From Antennarius striatus (lineage: Eukaryota > Chordata > Actinopteri > Lophiiformes > Antennariidae): a stretch of DNA of 64,000 bases. The stretch covers positions 15,797,001 to 15,861,000 of the forward strand of contig NC_090780.1 of NCBI RefSeq assembly GCF_040054535.1. Direction: 5' to 3'. Below are positions 36,689 through 48,448 of this stretch, piece after piece. The notes beneath the pieces were generated by a model. That model did no database searches. It was not told the origin of the DNA and was given only the letters and a program-made list of their open reading frames with translations. Position 1 is the first letter of the stretch, and the number at the start of each line of letters is the position of its first letter. The translations under genes were made by a program, and so were the position numbers.

Positions 36689-36720
36689 CATATTTATTTA
36701 TTTATTTATTTATTTATTAA
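36689..36720 (+). repeat. (TTTA)n microsatellite
   Basis: Seven or so TTTA units, at the start of a roughly 0.5-kb insertion within vamp3 copy 3 that is not matched in the intact gene. Confidence 0.9.
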
Positions 36721-37698
36721 GTTCATTTTCTTCTTTCCAGACATGTTATTGCAACAGATTTTACTTTCATCAGCAACAACATCCAAAAAGAAAAAAAAGG
36801 GTTGACGGGTAGAAGCCATTGGCTTGTGTAAGGTTCCCGTCCCCTAAATCAACAAGATCTCTCTCATTGCAGCACATTGTCAACCAATTCATACTTTGCA
36901 TGTCACAAATCAATTTCAGTTATTTTATTTTGTTACATTGTTGTTTTAATCCATCCATTTAGTCCAATAGGCATGCATCTTTGCACACCTCTTTGTCAGT
37001 TATTGAGAAGAGTCCAAATTTTGTCAATGTTCATTTTGTTATTCTTTTCAAGGGTTGTTTCTGGTCAGTTTTATGATTTAAGCGCCGTTGGAGCAGTCAT
37101 AACATCTTGCATGGGCTCAGTTACTGCACAAAGGTTACAGTGACAAATGTTTCACAGGATTGACAACATGATGTTGAATTCGCCATAACAGTGCAGTCCT
37201 ACCAGATGTATAGAAACACTTAAAAAGTGGGTTAGCCTAAATTATGTTTTACCAAGGTAATGAATGCTGCCACACAAAATGCACCATTGTCACAGAGGAA
37301 AAGGCTTGTAAGTTGATGAAAACTGAATATCAGACTGTGTACTCTACTACAGTATTTCCTAATGTTAACTTACAAAGACACAGATCGGTAATCACCAGTA
37401 GATTTGTTGTATGTATTTTAATGCATAACTGTCTGTGACAACAGTCCATTTCTGCAAATATGTTTTGCTGTTTGGTAATCATCAAGAACAGACATGTGAT
37501 ATATAAGATGGTTTTTAAAGAAAATCTGCATAAATGGTCAATGCATGGACGACTTTCATTATTTCACCAGGTCAGCCATTGGTGCAGAAGGTTCTGGTGC
37601 AGGGTTTAGCAACCAGCGCCACCAACAGACCAAGGCCCAAGTAGATGAGGTAAGATATATTTCTTAAAAAAAACAATTAAAGTGCCTTAAACAGTAGT

Positions 37699-38113
37699 CA
37701 GTGACGTGCGGTCAGGGGAGGCAGGGGAGGCTGTGCCTGACCTGCCATCATGAAAGAAAAAAGTGACATCACAAATTTTGGGTTATTTTTACTCAAAATC
37801 ACTGAATTTTCACATTTACCACTGAAATACGGAGCCGACACCTGCGATGAGGGACCAGCCAGCCGAGCCTCACCATGGATTGCACAATAGCTAGGCTAGC
37901 TGTGCTGGCATGCTATGCAGTGAGACCATAATGCTATCTCTCTATGTCGCCATTAAAATGATCAAACACGTTTGTTATATGAAGTAAATTTCCATAATTT
38001 AGCTAATTTATATAATGTACAGTGTTTTTTTGTCAACAACTGAATGTGTGTAACATGTGTAACCTCTCTTGAGTTGAGCGATCCTGAAACTGAGAAAAGG
38101 CACGAAGTGAGGC
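37699..38113. mobile_element. hAT-type MITE inside vamp3 copy 3 intron 1
   Basis: Begins CAGTGACGTGCGGTCAGGGG AGGCAGG, like the 30557 element, and shares internal text with it (AGCTGTGCTGGCATGCTATG and AGTGAGACC in opposite orientation). It interrupts sequence that is continuous in copies 1 and 2, so it inserted after the duplication. Confidence 0.7.
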
Positions 38114-40144
38114 AGTAGTCAGTAGTCATTTGAGATACAAGCCGTTGCGCTGTTCAACATACAGGCAAAATCTGGGATACGAGCCATACTTTGGGACACC
38201 ACAGATACATTTACAGGTCAGATTTGCACTAATATGACAAATATGCTTACTTATTTATTTGCTCTTTTATTTATAGCACTGCATATGAGACCATTTAACT
38301 CAGCCCGTAATAGAGTCATCACAAGTTAAGAAGATATTGAACTCTTACAACCCAGGTTACAAAGAGTTGGAAAGCTCTGTAAAATATAAGAAAAACACAA
38401 AATCCTTATTGCTATATACATGCGTTCATTGAATTTAAAAATTAGATGAAATATCTTAAAAATTATAAAAGGTCTGTAAGTGGCTTTGATAAAATCATCT
38501 GCTAAATGACTCAATATAAATATCTGTCCCTGGCAGACTTACATAACCATTGGAAGCAGCATGTGGATTACCACATTAGGAAATCTATAGGTTTTCCTTC
38601 TCATGTCATTTCACATGTCAGAGAATATTCATTGAAGACCATTTCTTCCCCAGTTTCAATGATATTCAAAACTATCTCAGTAAGGCCACCAGGAAAAAAA
38701 AGAATGCAAAGTCTGGCTCATTGTGTGGTTTCATTCTTCATTGACTTCATGGTTTTCCATCTCACTTTTTCAGTTATGGCGTTCTTGATTGCTCCTCCTG
38801 CTCAGAACCTAAACTTTAGCAGCACTCAGAGCCTCTGATTGGCTGTCAAAAGATTATATAATAAAAGGGGTTACATAAGGTCTATGGGCCTACACACAGC
38901 TCTCTAGCTCTCTCCTCCCTGCAACTTTTTTAGAGGAGGGGCTACAGAAGGGTTTGTAGATCAGTAGACTACATAGGTTATGTTTATTCTGTGGTATTAC
39001 ATGTCAACAAAATTCTTTGTACTTTGTGAGGTGTGATGTTCATTGTTTCTCATAGCTAATATTAGAAGCCATTTGGCATGTAATCTATTGATTTCATCAT
39101 GCTATATGTACAATATACTGTATATTGAAGTAGCTACAATTTTTTAATTAATCTATTTTTAGTGATTGTTTGATCTTCAATGTCAGAAACATTTAAATCC
39201 AACACAATTAGCAAACATGTTGATAATAATGTGATTTAATAAAGTGTTGAGCCGTTTTTTGTTTTTGTTTTTGTTTCATAGGTGGTGGATATTATGCATG
39301 GTAATGTCGACAAAATACTGGAGCAGGACCAGAAACTGTCTGAACTGGATGATCGAGCAGACGCACTGCAGGCTGGCGCCTCCCAGTTTGGAAAATTTGT
39401 CTCCAAACTAGAGGTTCCTCAGTAGTAAATAGTATGAATCAAGTTGGTCTAGATTAACAAAAATTCATATATATCGCATATAAATCGCTGCTTTTTCCAC
39501 ACGCTTTCAACCCGTGAACAATAATGTGGCTAATATACAGATTTGTACGTACTAAAGGCCTCCAGGGGCTGCCCTAACAGGAAGCACAAGAGCAAGACAA
39601 CAAGGTTGAAGAAGACACTACTGTTGTTTGAGTGTGTTTTGTGCAGACATTTTGCACAGTACGCACACCTTTTATGATTGAAAACATGAGAAGAAAGCCA
39701 TATGGTGCAGCTTTTAAATTAAACACAGTCAATCTGGCTGTCCAAGAAACTCAACTGCTGTACATAAGCTTGACATAATTGAATTGATGGCGAGGTGTTT
39801 GAGACAGCAGCATTACGTTACTGCTCTATCACAGACACTGCTTGTAAAAAAGCGGTAATGGAGGGTTTTTTTAATCTTTCTGTGTTACATTACAGTAAAC
39901 TGCATGTGCACCCAGTAGCTTCTTGATGCTCACGACATGAAACAATTTGATCTATATATCTACAATATTTATATTACATTTTGATTTGTTCATAGTAGCA
40001 CTTAGTGACTTCAATCTAAGAAATTCTTGCCTAATTTTTTCACAGTTATACTTTTGTGTTCACAAAATGTCATCCAGAGGACAAGGAGTAGAGGAAAGGA
40101 AGGACAGGAGCAGCCTACACAAATAACAAGGAAGACATCACATG

Positions 40145-40250
40145 ATTCATTTATTCATTCATTCATTCATTTTCTTACCTGCTGCATCCGCTTACGCGGG
40201 TCATGGGGAGCTGGAACCTAACCCAGATGACAAAGGGCGTGAGGCGGGGT
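40145..40250 (-). mobile_element. L2-type LINE 3' end fragment with (ATTC)n tail
   Basis: TTCATTCATTCATTCATTTT followed by CCTGCTGCATCCGCTTACGC GGGTCATGGGG and AACCTAACCCAGATGACAAA GGGCG. This is the characteristic 3' end of fish L2 elements, antisense in the window. It marks the point where vamp3 copy 3 homology is interrupted. Confidence 0.75.
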
Positions 40251-40306
40251 AAACCATGTGACAGTTGTTGTAACTGTATAATGACTTCCGTATGATCCGT
40301 ATTTAT

Positions 40307-40308
<2 letters not shown>

Positions 40309-40345
<37 letters not shown>

Positions 40346-40362
40346 CACACACACACACACAC
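40309..40362 (+). repeat. (AC)n microsatellite
   Basis: Twenty-seven AC units with one interruption (ACGC). Confidence 0.98.
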
Positions 40363-40747
40363 ATATCTGTGTGTGTTTATCTTGTGTGTTACAACTTTGA
40401 CACTTTCCTTTATGTCCTGTTTGATTGCAGACTGTCAGCAAGTGACAAAAAGAAAGCTTTATTAAAGGCTCGACTGTCCAATTTCAGACAAAAGATCTAC
40501 AATGACCCAGAACTTCTGGAAGAGTACAGAAGGAGGGAACGAGGGAGTTCAGGAATTGGAGAGATTACAGAAAGAGTAATTGGTATATTTATAGCCTATT
40601 ACAGTCTATAGCAGTAGTTCCCAACATAATGTCTGGGGTCCTTCAGGAAGTTCCTGGGGGTCTCCAGGTAACATTTGTGATGAATGTACAGAATACCCTC
40701 AGCTTATACAATGTTTATTGAAAGTCAGTATCTTGAAATGTAAAGAG

Positions 40748-40751
<4 letters not shown>

Positions 40752-40789
<38 letters not shown>

Positions 40790-40818
40790 ACACACACACA
40801 CACACACACAGACACACA
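40752..40818 (+). repeat. (CA)n microsatellite
   Basis: About 33 CA units with GACA interruptions. Confidence 0.97.
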
Positions 40819-41139
40819 GTTTGTCAATCTTTTATATCCTGTAGGTCTGACGTAATCCAGGACTTGTCGCATATTTTGAGACATTCATTTCATGTCCCAC
40901 TTCCTTTTCATTTACAAATGTCAAAAATGAAAGCAAAACTGTCCTTTCAAAAAAACTGACAAAAAACAATGTGAGAAAAAGAAAATAAGGGAAAACTCAA
41001 AATGGTACTACAACAAAGAAAAAGCTAAAAGCTGACCTGGATATCACTCCAGTGAGCAAGGACGATAATGAATCGAAAGTAATAATTCATAAGCTCCCCT
41101 AAGAGACCAGCCTCTACATGTAAATCAATCAGTCAACTT

Positions 41140-41330
41140 TAATTTATATTTCTGAAGTGCTTAATCACATCAACAGACATTTTGGAGCACTTTTACGGAC
41201 TGCGAAACCCAACAACCATCCAGAGGAAGCATAAGTGACAGCGGTGGGGAAAAGCTCCCTCACTGAGAAAGAAACTCTAGGCAGGATCCAGATAACTATT
41301 TCCAAACTTCATTTCCTAAAACATCTACCT
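41140..41330 (+). repeat. interspersed repeat fragment, LINE-like
   Basis: TTTATATTTCTGAAGTGCTT, then ACAGCGGTGGGGAAAAGCTC CCTCACTGAGAAAGAAACTC and GGCAGGATCCAG. This matches the general pattern of a fish repeat with an acagtggggaggaaaaactccc block, from memory. Confidence 0.55.
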
Positions 41331-41914
41331 CAAAGGAAATATAGGTGGTGGAACTCACTCAGGACCATCTCCCAATATTCTCCAGACATGTATACAATAT
41401 TAGGCACCATTTTGACAGACAGAGGAGCTTGAGAAAGACCCTGACCCAAAAAGACATAATTGTCACATGTAGACTACAGCAAGCACTTTGCTTGCAAATA
41501 CACTAGGGAAATAAAAGAAACTAAGTTTGGAGGTGGTAATCAGCAGGTCACTATCCATACTGGAGTTCTTTGTCTTACACCATTCTCAGCGTGTCTGCAG
41601 CATGATGCCACAGCCACATGGGCTCACCTTGTCCCAATGCTGAGTCCAGGTTCTGCCACATTGTCAGCTCGACTCTTCTATGTGTTACCCGAGATCTTGG
41701 CAAAACACTTGAGAAACATGTGTAGAACGCTATACTGTACTGAAGTTTGCGGTGACTGAGTGGTGTTGTCAGCCCACATTACCTGTGTATTCTATGGACA
41801 AATCATACTTGTATTTTGCCTGACACAAGCAGGAGGGCAGAATTTTCTTTTTTTTTTGCCATGTTTTTTCCAAAAATATTTTTTTGTATCTGTAATGAAA
41901 TAGATTAAATCATT

Positions 41915-42280
41915 CATTGATTCATTCATCTTCTAGACCCGCTTTATCCGCTATCGCGGGTTGCGGGGTTCTGCAGCCTATCCCAGCCAATTGGGGGCAC
42001 GAGGCAGGGGACACTGCAGGCACAATGACAGTGCACCGCAGAGCCACACATATTCACTGACAAACACAAACGCAGACAGTCACACCTACGGTCAATTAGG
42101 GACCAGTCAATTAACTTGAAGTGCATGTTTTTGGAGGTCGGAGGAAGCTGGAGAATCCAGAAAGAACCCACGCAGACACGGGGAGAACATGCAAACTCCG
42201 CACAGAGCGGGACGCAAACACGGAACCACCTCGTTGTGCGGCAAAAGCGCTATCCACTGCGTCAAGTGGATTAAAAGATT
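41915..42280 (-). mobile_element. L2-type LINE 3' region
   Basis: Contains the signature blocks CTAGACCCGCTTTATCCGCT, TGTTTTTGGAGGTCGGAGGA AGCTGGAGAA and GACACGGGGAGAACATGCAA ACTCC, in the order found in the conserved 3' region of fish L2. No open frame of length remains. Confidence 0.85.
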
Positions 42281-43054
42281 AATTAAAAATTATTTTCTAC
42301 ATTAAAATGGAATAATATTTCTGACCAACAGTCTTAATAGATTTATCGTTACCGAAATCAGCAACCTCATTTCTGAAATATATCTTTACCACAACAGGTG
42401 TGCATTTAGCATTAATTCAATGAATTAAAAAAGGTAGTTTTTTTTTAAATGCATGTGCACAATATGCATGTTAACTTCTTTAAGTTTTCCAAATCATTTT
42501 GAAAATATGTCAGTTGCCCATAAAATATTGAAAATACTAGGTTGCTGATTGTAAAAGGTGTTGCTGTAATGACAGAAAAAGGTCAGAACTGAATAAAAAT
42601 TTAAATTTAAAAATACTGTGTTATAGTTTTGAGTAGTTGCGCATGACTGCTTAAATCAACTTTTAAAATTTTGAAAAAATAATTGGCTTTGTTTATGGAA
42701 TTGATGTTTTCAGTCTGCTGCGGTGATTAGATTTTTAAGGACGTTTTGGAAAATATGTTAAAAAATGTGTTAAATTGTTAGAAAATGTTTTTTGATTAAC
42801 CATCATAAATACTCCAGCCTTTGTTATTGATGCCTAAAAAGGCAATTTGTTGATTGATAATTTTTAAAATTCCATTCTTGAAATCAAGAATGTCTTACTG
42901 ATCGCCACAATGTTTTCCATGCTTTTGGCCTGTTTTCATTCCTGGTCCTGATTTGCCCTTCGTGTGTGGTTGTGTGCATGTCTGCATATGTGTGTGCCTA
43001 TGTGTATACTCATTTTCCGTAGTAAAAGATTTTGATTTAAGATGTTTACCCCTC

Positions 43055-43990
43055 AGGGAGTAGTGAGGCGGATGGGGTTGGAAATTGAAAGTACTGCAGT
43101 TACACAGCAAACTGGACTGGTCATCCAACATTGACTGTGAACAAGAGGGTGCAGAGGAGGATATACTTCCTGAAGAGGCTGTTTTCCTTCAACAACATCT
43201 ACTACTCTGTCATTTCCATCGAGTTGGCCTATGCTATTGTGTGTTGGGGAGGTGGGGCCAGGAAAAGGGACATGGAAAGTCTTAACAGACTTGTCCATTG
43301 AGCAGGTTCAGTGGTCGGTCAGAGCCTGGACTCCGTGAAGAGAGTTTTGGAAAGTAGGACCATGTCCAAAGCCAGAGCCAGAGTAACACAACCCACCTTC
43401 TGCACACCACCGTCTCCCAGGAGAGGAGTACCTTCAGTGGCAGACTGCTGTCACACAGCACCTCAACAGAGAAGCTGAGGTCCTCTTTCGTGCCCTGTGC
43501 CATCAGGGGGTACAATGATTCCTTCAGAAAAGGGTGGCAGGGGGGGTAAGCAAAAGGTTGAATGGAGGGGAGGAGATGGGATGTTAGCCTGTGATACAGT
43601 GTAATGGGGCCAATGTGTTGTGGTGTATACAATGACATTGGGACGATGACTTGTCTTACAGGGTAAGGATGTACCTTTCCCACCAGGTGGGCCTCCTGCT
43701 GTCTATTATTTTATTTACATTATACTCTTTGTACTTCTGTTAGACTGGTGTATGTCCGGTTAGTGTAATAAATGTCCTGTTAGTGTAGTATATGTTCTGT
43801 AGTGTTGCATATGTCTTGTGCTATATCCTGTCCTGTGCTGTCAGTATTTCTACTTTTGCCTGGTGTTTATCTATATAGTATTTATTATGTACATTTAATG
43901 TCTGAGCAGTGAATATTTGCATTTTCCTCCAGGATTAGTAAACTATATTACAACGAATAAAAGCGGTGAAGGCAGATGAATGAATGGATG
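43055..43990 (+). mobile_element. non-LTR retrotransposon 3' fragment inside vamp3 copy 3
   Basis: Plus-strand text contains QRRIYFLKRLFSFNNIYYSV ISIELAYAIVCWGG and later SLDSVKRVLESRT, typical of the C-terminal end of fish LINE reverse transcriptase proteins. Stops and frameshifts break it. It ends in GAATGAATGGATGAA, a LINE-like tail. vamp3 3' UTR homology stops just before it and resumes just after. Confidence 0.72.
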
Positions 43991-44319
43991 AATCTACCTA
44001 TCCATCATTACAATGTTATACCATGCATTAATTTGTATTTGAGTGCCATAGCAATTGCCAAAGAAAATGGAATCCAAAAGGACTTGATAAATAACTAAAT
44101 TAAAACATAAGAAACCAATCCTCAGTAACTGTACGACTGAGCATAATCAGTATATACTCCAACCTCGGAACAAATGTTCTGATGCCTCCTGGTCGGAACC
44201 TACACTCCTTTTTTGCCTGACCTTACTCCCGGCTTTTAACTCAAACATTGCTGAATGCAAGATGCAAACACAAACAAGTCAGTGAGCTGGTGGCAGTCAT
44301 TGAGACTTCCATAAAAATA

Positions 44320-44845
44320 CAACGTGGGCATTGTTGTCTATTCCAGAAATTATCTGTAAATTCAGAAAGCCTTCGCAGCTTTTGGACCGTATACCAACAT
44401 GTTTCCGTCATTTGATAATTTCTTGGGTGAGTCCGCATGCAGGCAGCTTCCCTGGTCCCTACAGTTTCACTGCGCTCAGTCTGTGCTGTGCCATTTAGAC
44501 ATCCCACACCTTGCTTGTTGTCACTCGGTTGTGTAACATGGACGTCCACGTGAACCGCCAGCAAGCCACTGACAGATCGGTGCACTTCGATACTCCTTGT
44601 TCCAAACGCAATAACCAATAACACCATCGATACTAAATTAAACTGTCCAATCATCGTGCAGTGGGCGGAGTCTTACTGCAAAGGCCTCACGTTGCACAAA
44701 TGTGTCAAGCACTCCATAATAGACGAAGACTAACCCGAGTGGCTGTGACATATTTCGAAAGAAAAGTTACAATACCGACAAGTAATTTATGGAATAGGAT
44801 TTAATGTTGGCATATTGACATCAAAACGCACTTGGAGTCGAGAAG
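44320..44845 (+). promoter_or_regulatory. per3: presumed per3 promoter and non-coding exon 1, with E-box motifs
   Basis: The first coding exon of per3 starts with an acceptor (CCTACAG/TGTTC at 49016/49017), so a non-coding exon lies upstream. A good candidate donor is GAGAAG/GTAAAA at 44845/44846. In the 500 bp before it are a canonical E-box CACGTG (547-552 after 44000), an E'-box CACGTT (44688-44693) and its reverse AACGTG (44321-44326). CLOCK-BMAL binds such sites in vertebrate per genes. The exon 1 limits and transcription start are inferred. A minus-strand frame of 137 codons (44654-44241) overlaps and might be a divergent transcript or chance. Confidence 0.5.
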
Positions 44846-47770
44846 GTAAAATTCATTCTTTTCAATTTAATGCAGAAGATTTGAGCTGTCGGTAGCGAGT
44901 TGGGTAAGCTAATGCTAGCTAGCTTACTTTCTCGCCCAGGACAATAACCGGAAAACAATCGTGAATGTAAACAAATGAAACTCAATTGTTGTCATCTGTC
45001 TTAGAATTAATGCTTAGTGTTCAGTTTTACTGAGAGGCTATCCTTTTCTATTTAGTTACTTGTAAGCTTGACTGTAAACAGTAACACATAGTGGTGTGTA
45101 TTGCTAATAAAGTATCTAAGGCTAAAATATATGTCTGCCGTAAATTGTTAGATGGTTGTACTTAACAGTGGTGGTTAGTTAACATCACATTAAAGCCAGT
45201 GTTTCTCTGATGCCTGTTTTTTATGTCTAGAAATGTTGTCATATTAGCGAACGCTCGTCATCAGTTCACGTTACTCAGTATCCGCTCGCTACCTTATCTT
45301 CTTACAAACCTACTTGTTGTATTAGTGCTGTTAGTTCCAGAATTTACTAATGGTCACATATTGTTTTTTTTTTTAGAAAATATGCCACCAAAAAAGTTTT
45401 TCGCAGCTTCCGAAAATTTTGTTTCCACAAATACAATTTTCTAAAAACGTGTGATATAGCTTTTGTGTAGTATTGACGTTTCCTGTCCCTCCCACTAGTC
45501 TTTCACTCGTCGGTGGTGACTGGGGGTGATTGAGGTTACTGAGTTCATGTGGGGAGGGGGTTGTGTGTAGTCAGTGGTTGTGTATGGGATTGTGTTACGA
45601 GCAGTTGTTGAAACCTGGAAAATCCTTTTTTTTACATGCAAGAGGATGGACGCTTGAAAACGGGTACCAGTGACGATTTTCCCGACCTTTTTCAGATACG
45701 ATTAATCAGATAATCTTGATCTTTCTGTCGCATTTGTGGTTGTATTTATGTTACTTCAGATCTATTTGTCGTGTGGTCATGAGTCACGCATTCTATTTTT
45801 TACTTAGGTCTGATAACGTTCTTTGGTGTTGATAAAAACATCTTCTACATGAATGTTATCAATTGATCTTATGATGTCTTAATCAAATGTTATTTGGATG
45901 GAGATGTAAATTTTGCCAGATCTTTACATCTGTTCTTGCTATTTGCATGTATTTGTAAGTATCAGAGATGCGCCTTCTGACAACAAAGGCGACTCATTAT
46001 TTGTTGTTTGGATACAGTGGGAAAGTGTTCACATAAAAGACATTCAAAAGACTTACAGTAGTTAACTATAGTACACAGTGTATTGGTCATGGCTGTATGA
46101 CTTTGACTTCACTCACAGTTGCCTAGCATAGATAATTTACCATGCATAAATGAAAAAGTGTCCTTCAAGCTTTATCCCCAATTAGAAGCTCAGTTGCTCA
46201 AACAGGTATTTTCTGCTAGGACAGATACCATCTGTCATTACGATGTTGTGTTGACTGCAAATTTTGTGTTGACCTTGACCCAAGGCTTGACTATGCAACC
46301 AGGCATTCCGGTGAAACGGCTGTAAATCCCATTTGAGCTGAAGACTTTCAGAAGAGTTACAGTGATTCTAAGACACCATTGTGTGGTTGCAGTTTTGTAT
46401 TATTTTAGTAATCAATTAATCTATTGATTTATCTGAAAAATATCTTTTTAAAAATTGTTAATAAATAATAAAAAAAACCATAGTGCTTGTGTAAAAAAAA
46501 TCATTTAAGTGTTAACACTTGGTTTAAAAGAAAAAATTTCTTGACATGCAAAAAAATTCAAATAAAAAAAAAAGAGGTACACACAATGCAAAAGAAAAAC
46601 AGGTTGAAATGAGTAAAAGTACTGTAATTATTATATCATTATGCTCAAACCTGATGCTTTCCTTGTGTTTTGATGCGTTGTTTCCTAATGAAAGATTACC
46701 ATGTCTTATGACTAGGCCTAAATAAATATAATGCTTTCAGTTCAAGATTAGCTAATGTAGTTTGATTTACCATATTGATAGGATACCCTACAGATGCTAA
46801 CCCAGGGCACTGATGTCAGACTTAAATATACCTGCTGTATTGGCATTGTAGGCTCAGAATGCTGATGTCTGCTTTTTGTAAATGTGAAGGTTGTGTTTCT
46901 TGAACAGAACATGGCTGTTTTTGGAATGCATTCTACCCACCAGATAGCCACCACACTAATTTACTGTCTTAACCATCCATTAAATAATGCTAAAATTACC
47001 TCACCTGCTTTACTATCCTTATTCCCAACCAGGACCTGTATTTATGTTAAATAAAAACACTGTGTACTTAATAATTGTCATGAGTGCCAAGCCAAATTGT
47101 TTGTGCTCAATCTAAGAAAAGCCAAGCAAATAAACAAGACCAAAAAAAACAACAACACACAGTTTGAGATTGCATAAGTAGCATCTTGAAAAGAGGTTGA
47201 AAGTGCAAAAAAAACAACAGACACCAAATTTTCACAAACCAAATGGACACTGCATTGCAAATAAAACAATCAAATACAAGAACACACTACTCTGCAGGTA
47301 CGCACAGCAGGACCAAATGAAGAAACCCACTCAAATTTAGACAAGGCAAGCAAATACAGATACTTCCTGCAAATAAAACAGCAGTGGAAGTGTTTCCTGA
47401 GGACACATTAATGAGATAAACAAAGTGTGAATAAACGTGTTGCCTTGTGACTCAGACTCACTATTGTCTTTTTATGCTGAGGATTTGTGTCTGCTATTCC
47501 AAACATACGCTGAAACTGACTTTTGGGCTTGTCAGGCAAGAGTGAAAGAGGGACAGTTCTGTCATCTCAATGATTATTGAGGAGATGTGGTTAGTCCAGC
47601 CAATGGGCAGGTAGCCCCCCAAATGATCAAGGTTACAATCTAAAATCTTTGGTGTCTTGGCCAGGCACCCTCTCTCTGTTGTCATCAGGCTCAGATTAAT
47701 TGTTTGGGATCATGTATCACAGAATGTTTACTCATCATCATAACATTTTTGTGATTATATGAGTTCATCT

Positions 47771-47872
47771 ATGGCGGACACTTTAAATGAAAATACATGA
47801 CCCGGCCCCGGAAAAGCAGTTGAAGATGGATGGATGAGTTCATCTGTGATTTTCACTCAAAGTGTCCGCCAT
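47771..47872. repeat. 24-bp inverted repeat with an L2-tail-like loop
   Basis: Left arm 47771-47794 (ATGGCGGACACTTTAAATGA AAAT) and right arm 47849-47872 pair at 22 of 24 positions. The 54-bp loop has ACCCGGCCCCGGAAAAGCAG TTGAAGATGGATGGATGA, the usual 3' end of an L2 element. Confidence 0.75.
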
Positions 47873-48337
47873 TGGGTTCATTGGCTGCCACCATTGTACA
47901 TTTCTAACTAATCTCGTCTGTCTAGGCCCCCAACCTTCCCCAAGATGTAGGAGACCTTGTTAGTTGATTGATCAGTTAGCAGCAGTGTTTCTCTCTCTTG
48001 AACTAAGTTCAGCTCACCTTTGTTCATTCTGGTACTAAGTACATGTGAATCACATAATATTCAAACCTTGTGTTTGTTCTTTCCATTTCAAGACTACCAC
48101 ATACATTTAATAAAAACCACTTCTCTAGTTCAGATCAGGCAATCCATTCCTTACAATCACTCCTTTCCATGTTTTTCTACAGTTGTTCTCACAAGCTTGG
48201 AAATATTGAAAGAGCTGAAAATAATGTCAGGATGATACACGGATTATAATTTCAGCTGTTTTCCCGTATTCAGTTACGTTTTGTTTCATTGCATGTCTTC
48301 TTATGTTGTAATGCATTGACATCTAAAAGCAGTACAT

Positions 48338-48448
48338 AGCAAGGTGCCCCTCCCACTGTCAGCTCATGGCTGGTCGTGAGGAGGAATCAAACTGCTGATC
48401 TTGGATCATTGGTCGACCCGCTCTACCGACTGAGCCACTGCTGCCCCT
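48338..48448 (-). mobile_element. tRNA-headed SINE, copy D (head only)
   Basis: On the minus strand: GGGGCAGCAGTGGCTCAGTC GGTAGAGCGGG, then box-B-like GTTTGATTCCTCC and GAGCTGACAGTGGGAGGGGC. It is truncated after about 110 bp. Confidence 0.8.

Larger units (their letters stand above)
40432..41760 (+). other. decayed coding text of a probable transposon-borne gene
   Basis: After a TTGATTGCAG acceptor-like site, 40432-40610 is open and reads KARLSNFRQKIYNDPELLEE YRRRERG, a charged repeat-like stretch often seen in fish transposon-borne proteins. At 41460-41760 a second stretch reads DYSKHFACKYTREIKETKFG G, then QVTIHTGVLCL and CLQHDATATWAHLVPML. I have the impression that such text recurs in fish repeat-derived proteins, but I cannot name the family. 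The two parts are separated by a CA array and a different repeat (41140-41330). It sits inside the insertion that interrupts vamp3 copy 3. Not a functional gene as it stands. Confidence 0.4.
36627..44200 (+). pseudogene. vamp3 copy 3: direct, truncated, interrupted by transposons
   Basis: A plus-strand partial duplicate. Homology starts inside intron 1 (matching 20886 onward of the intact gene), so exon 1 and the promoter are missing. Exon 2 (37571-37649) is open and complete. Exon 3 begins at 39282 but after ...ASQF (39390) jumps into intron sequence and stops at TAG 39423-39425, losing the C-terminal part of the SNARE motif and the donor. Exon 4 is deleted. The exon 5 remnant (40046 on) has lost its stop. 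The 3' UTR homology is cut at about 40143, resumes at 42930-43050, is cut again by a LINE fragment, and resumes at 43995-44180. Copies 2 and 3 share changes absent from the intact gene, such as Ala for Pro at residue 6. Confidence 0.88.

Noticed and set aside
37571..37649. Copy 3 exon 2 as part of a working second vamp3 gene
   Set aside because: Exon 1 and exon 4 are missing, exon 3 is truncated and the final stop is lost.
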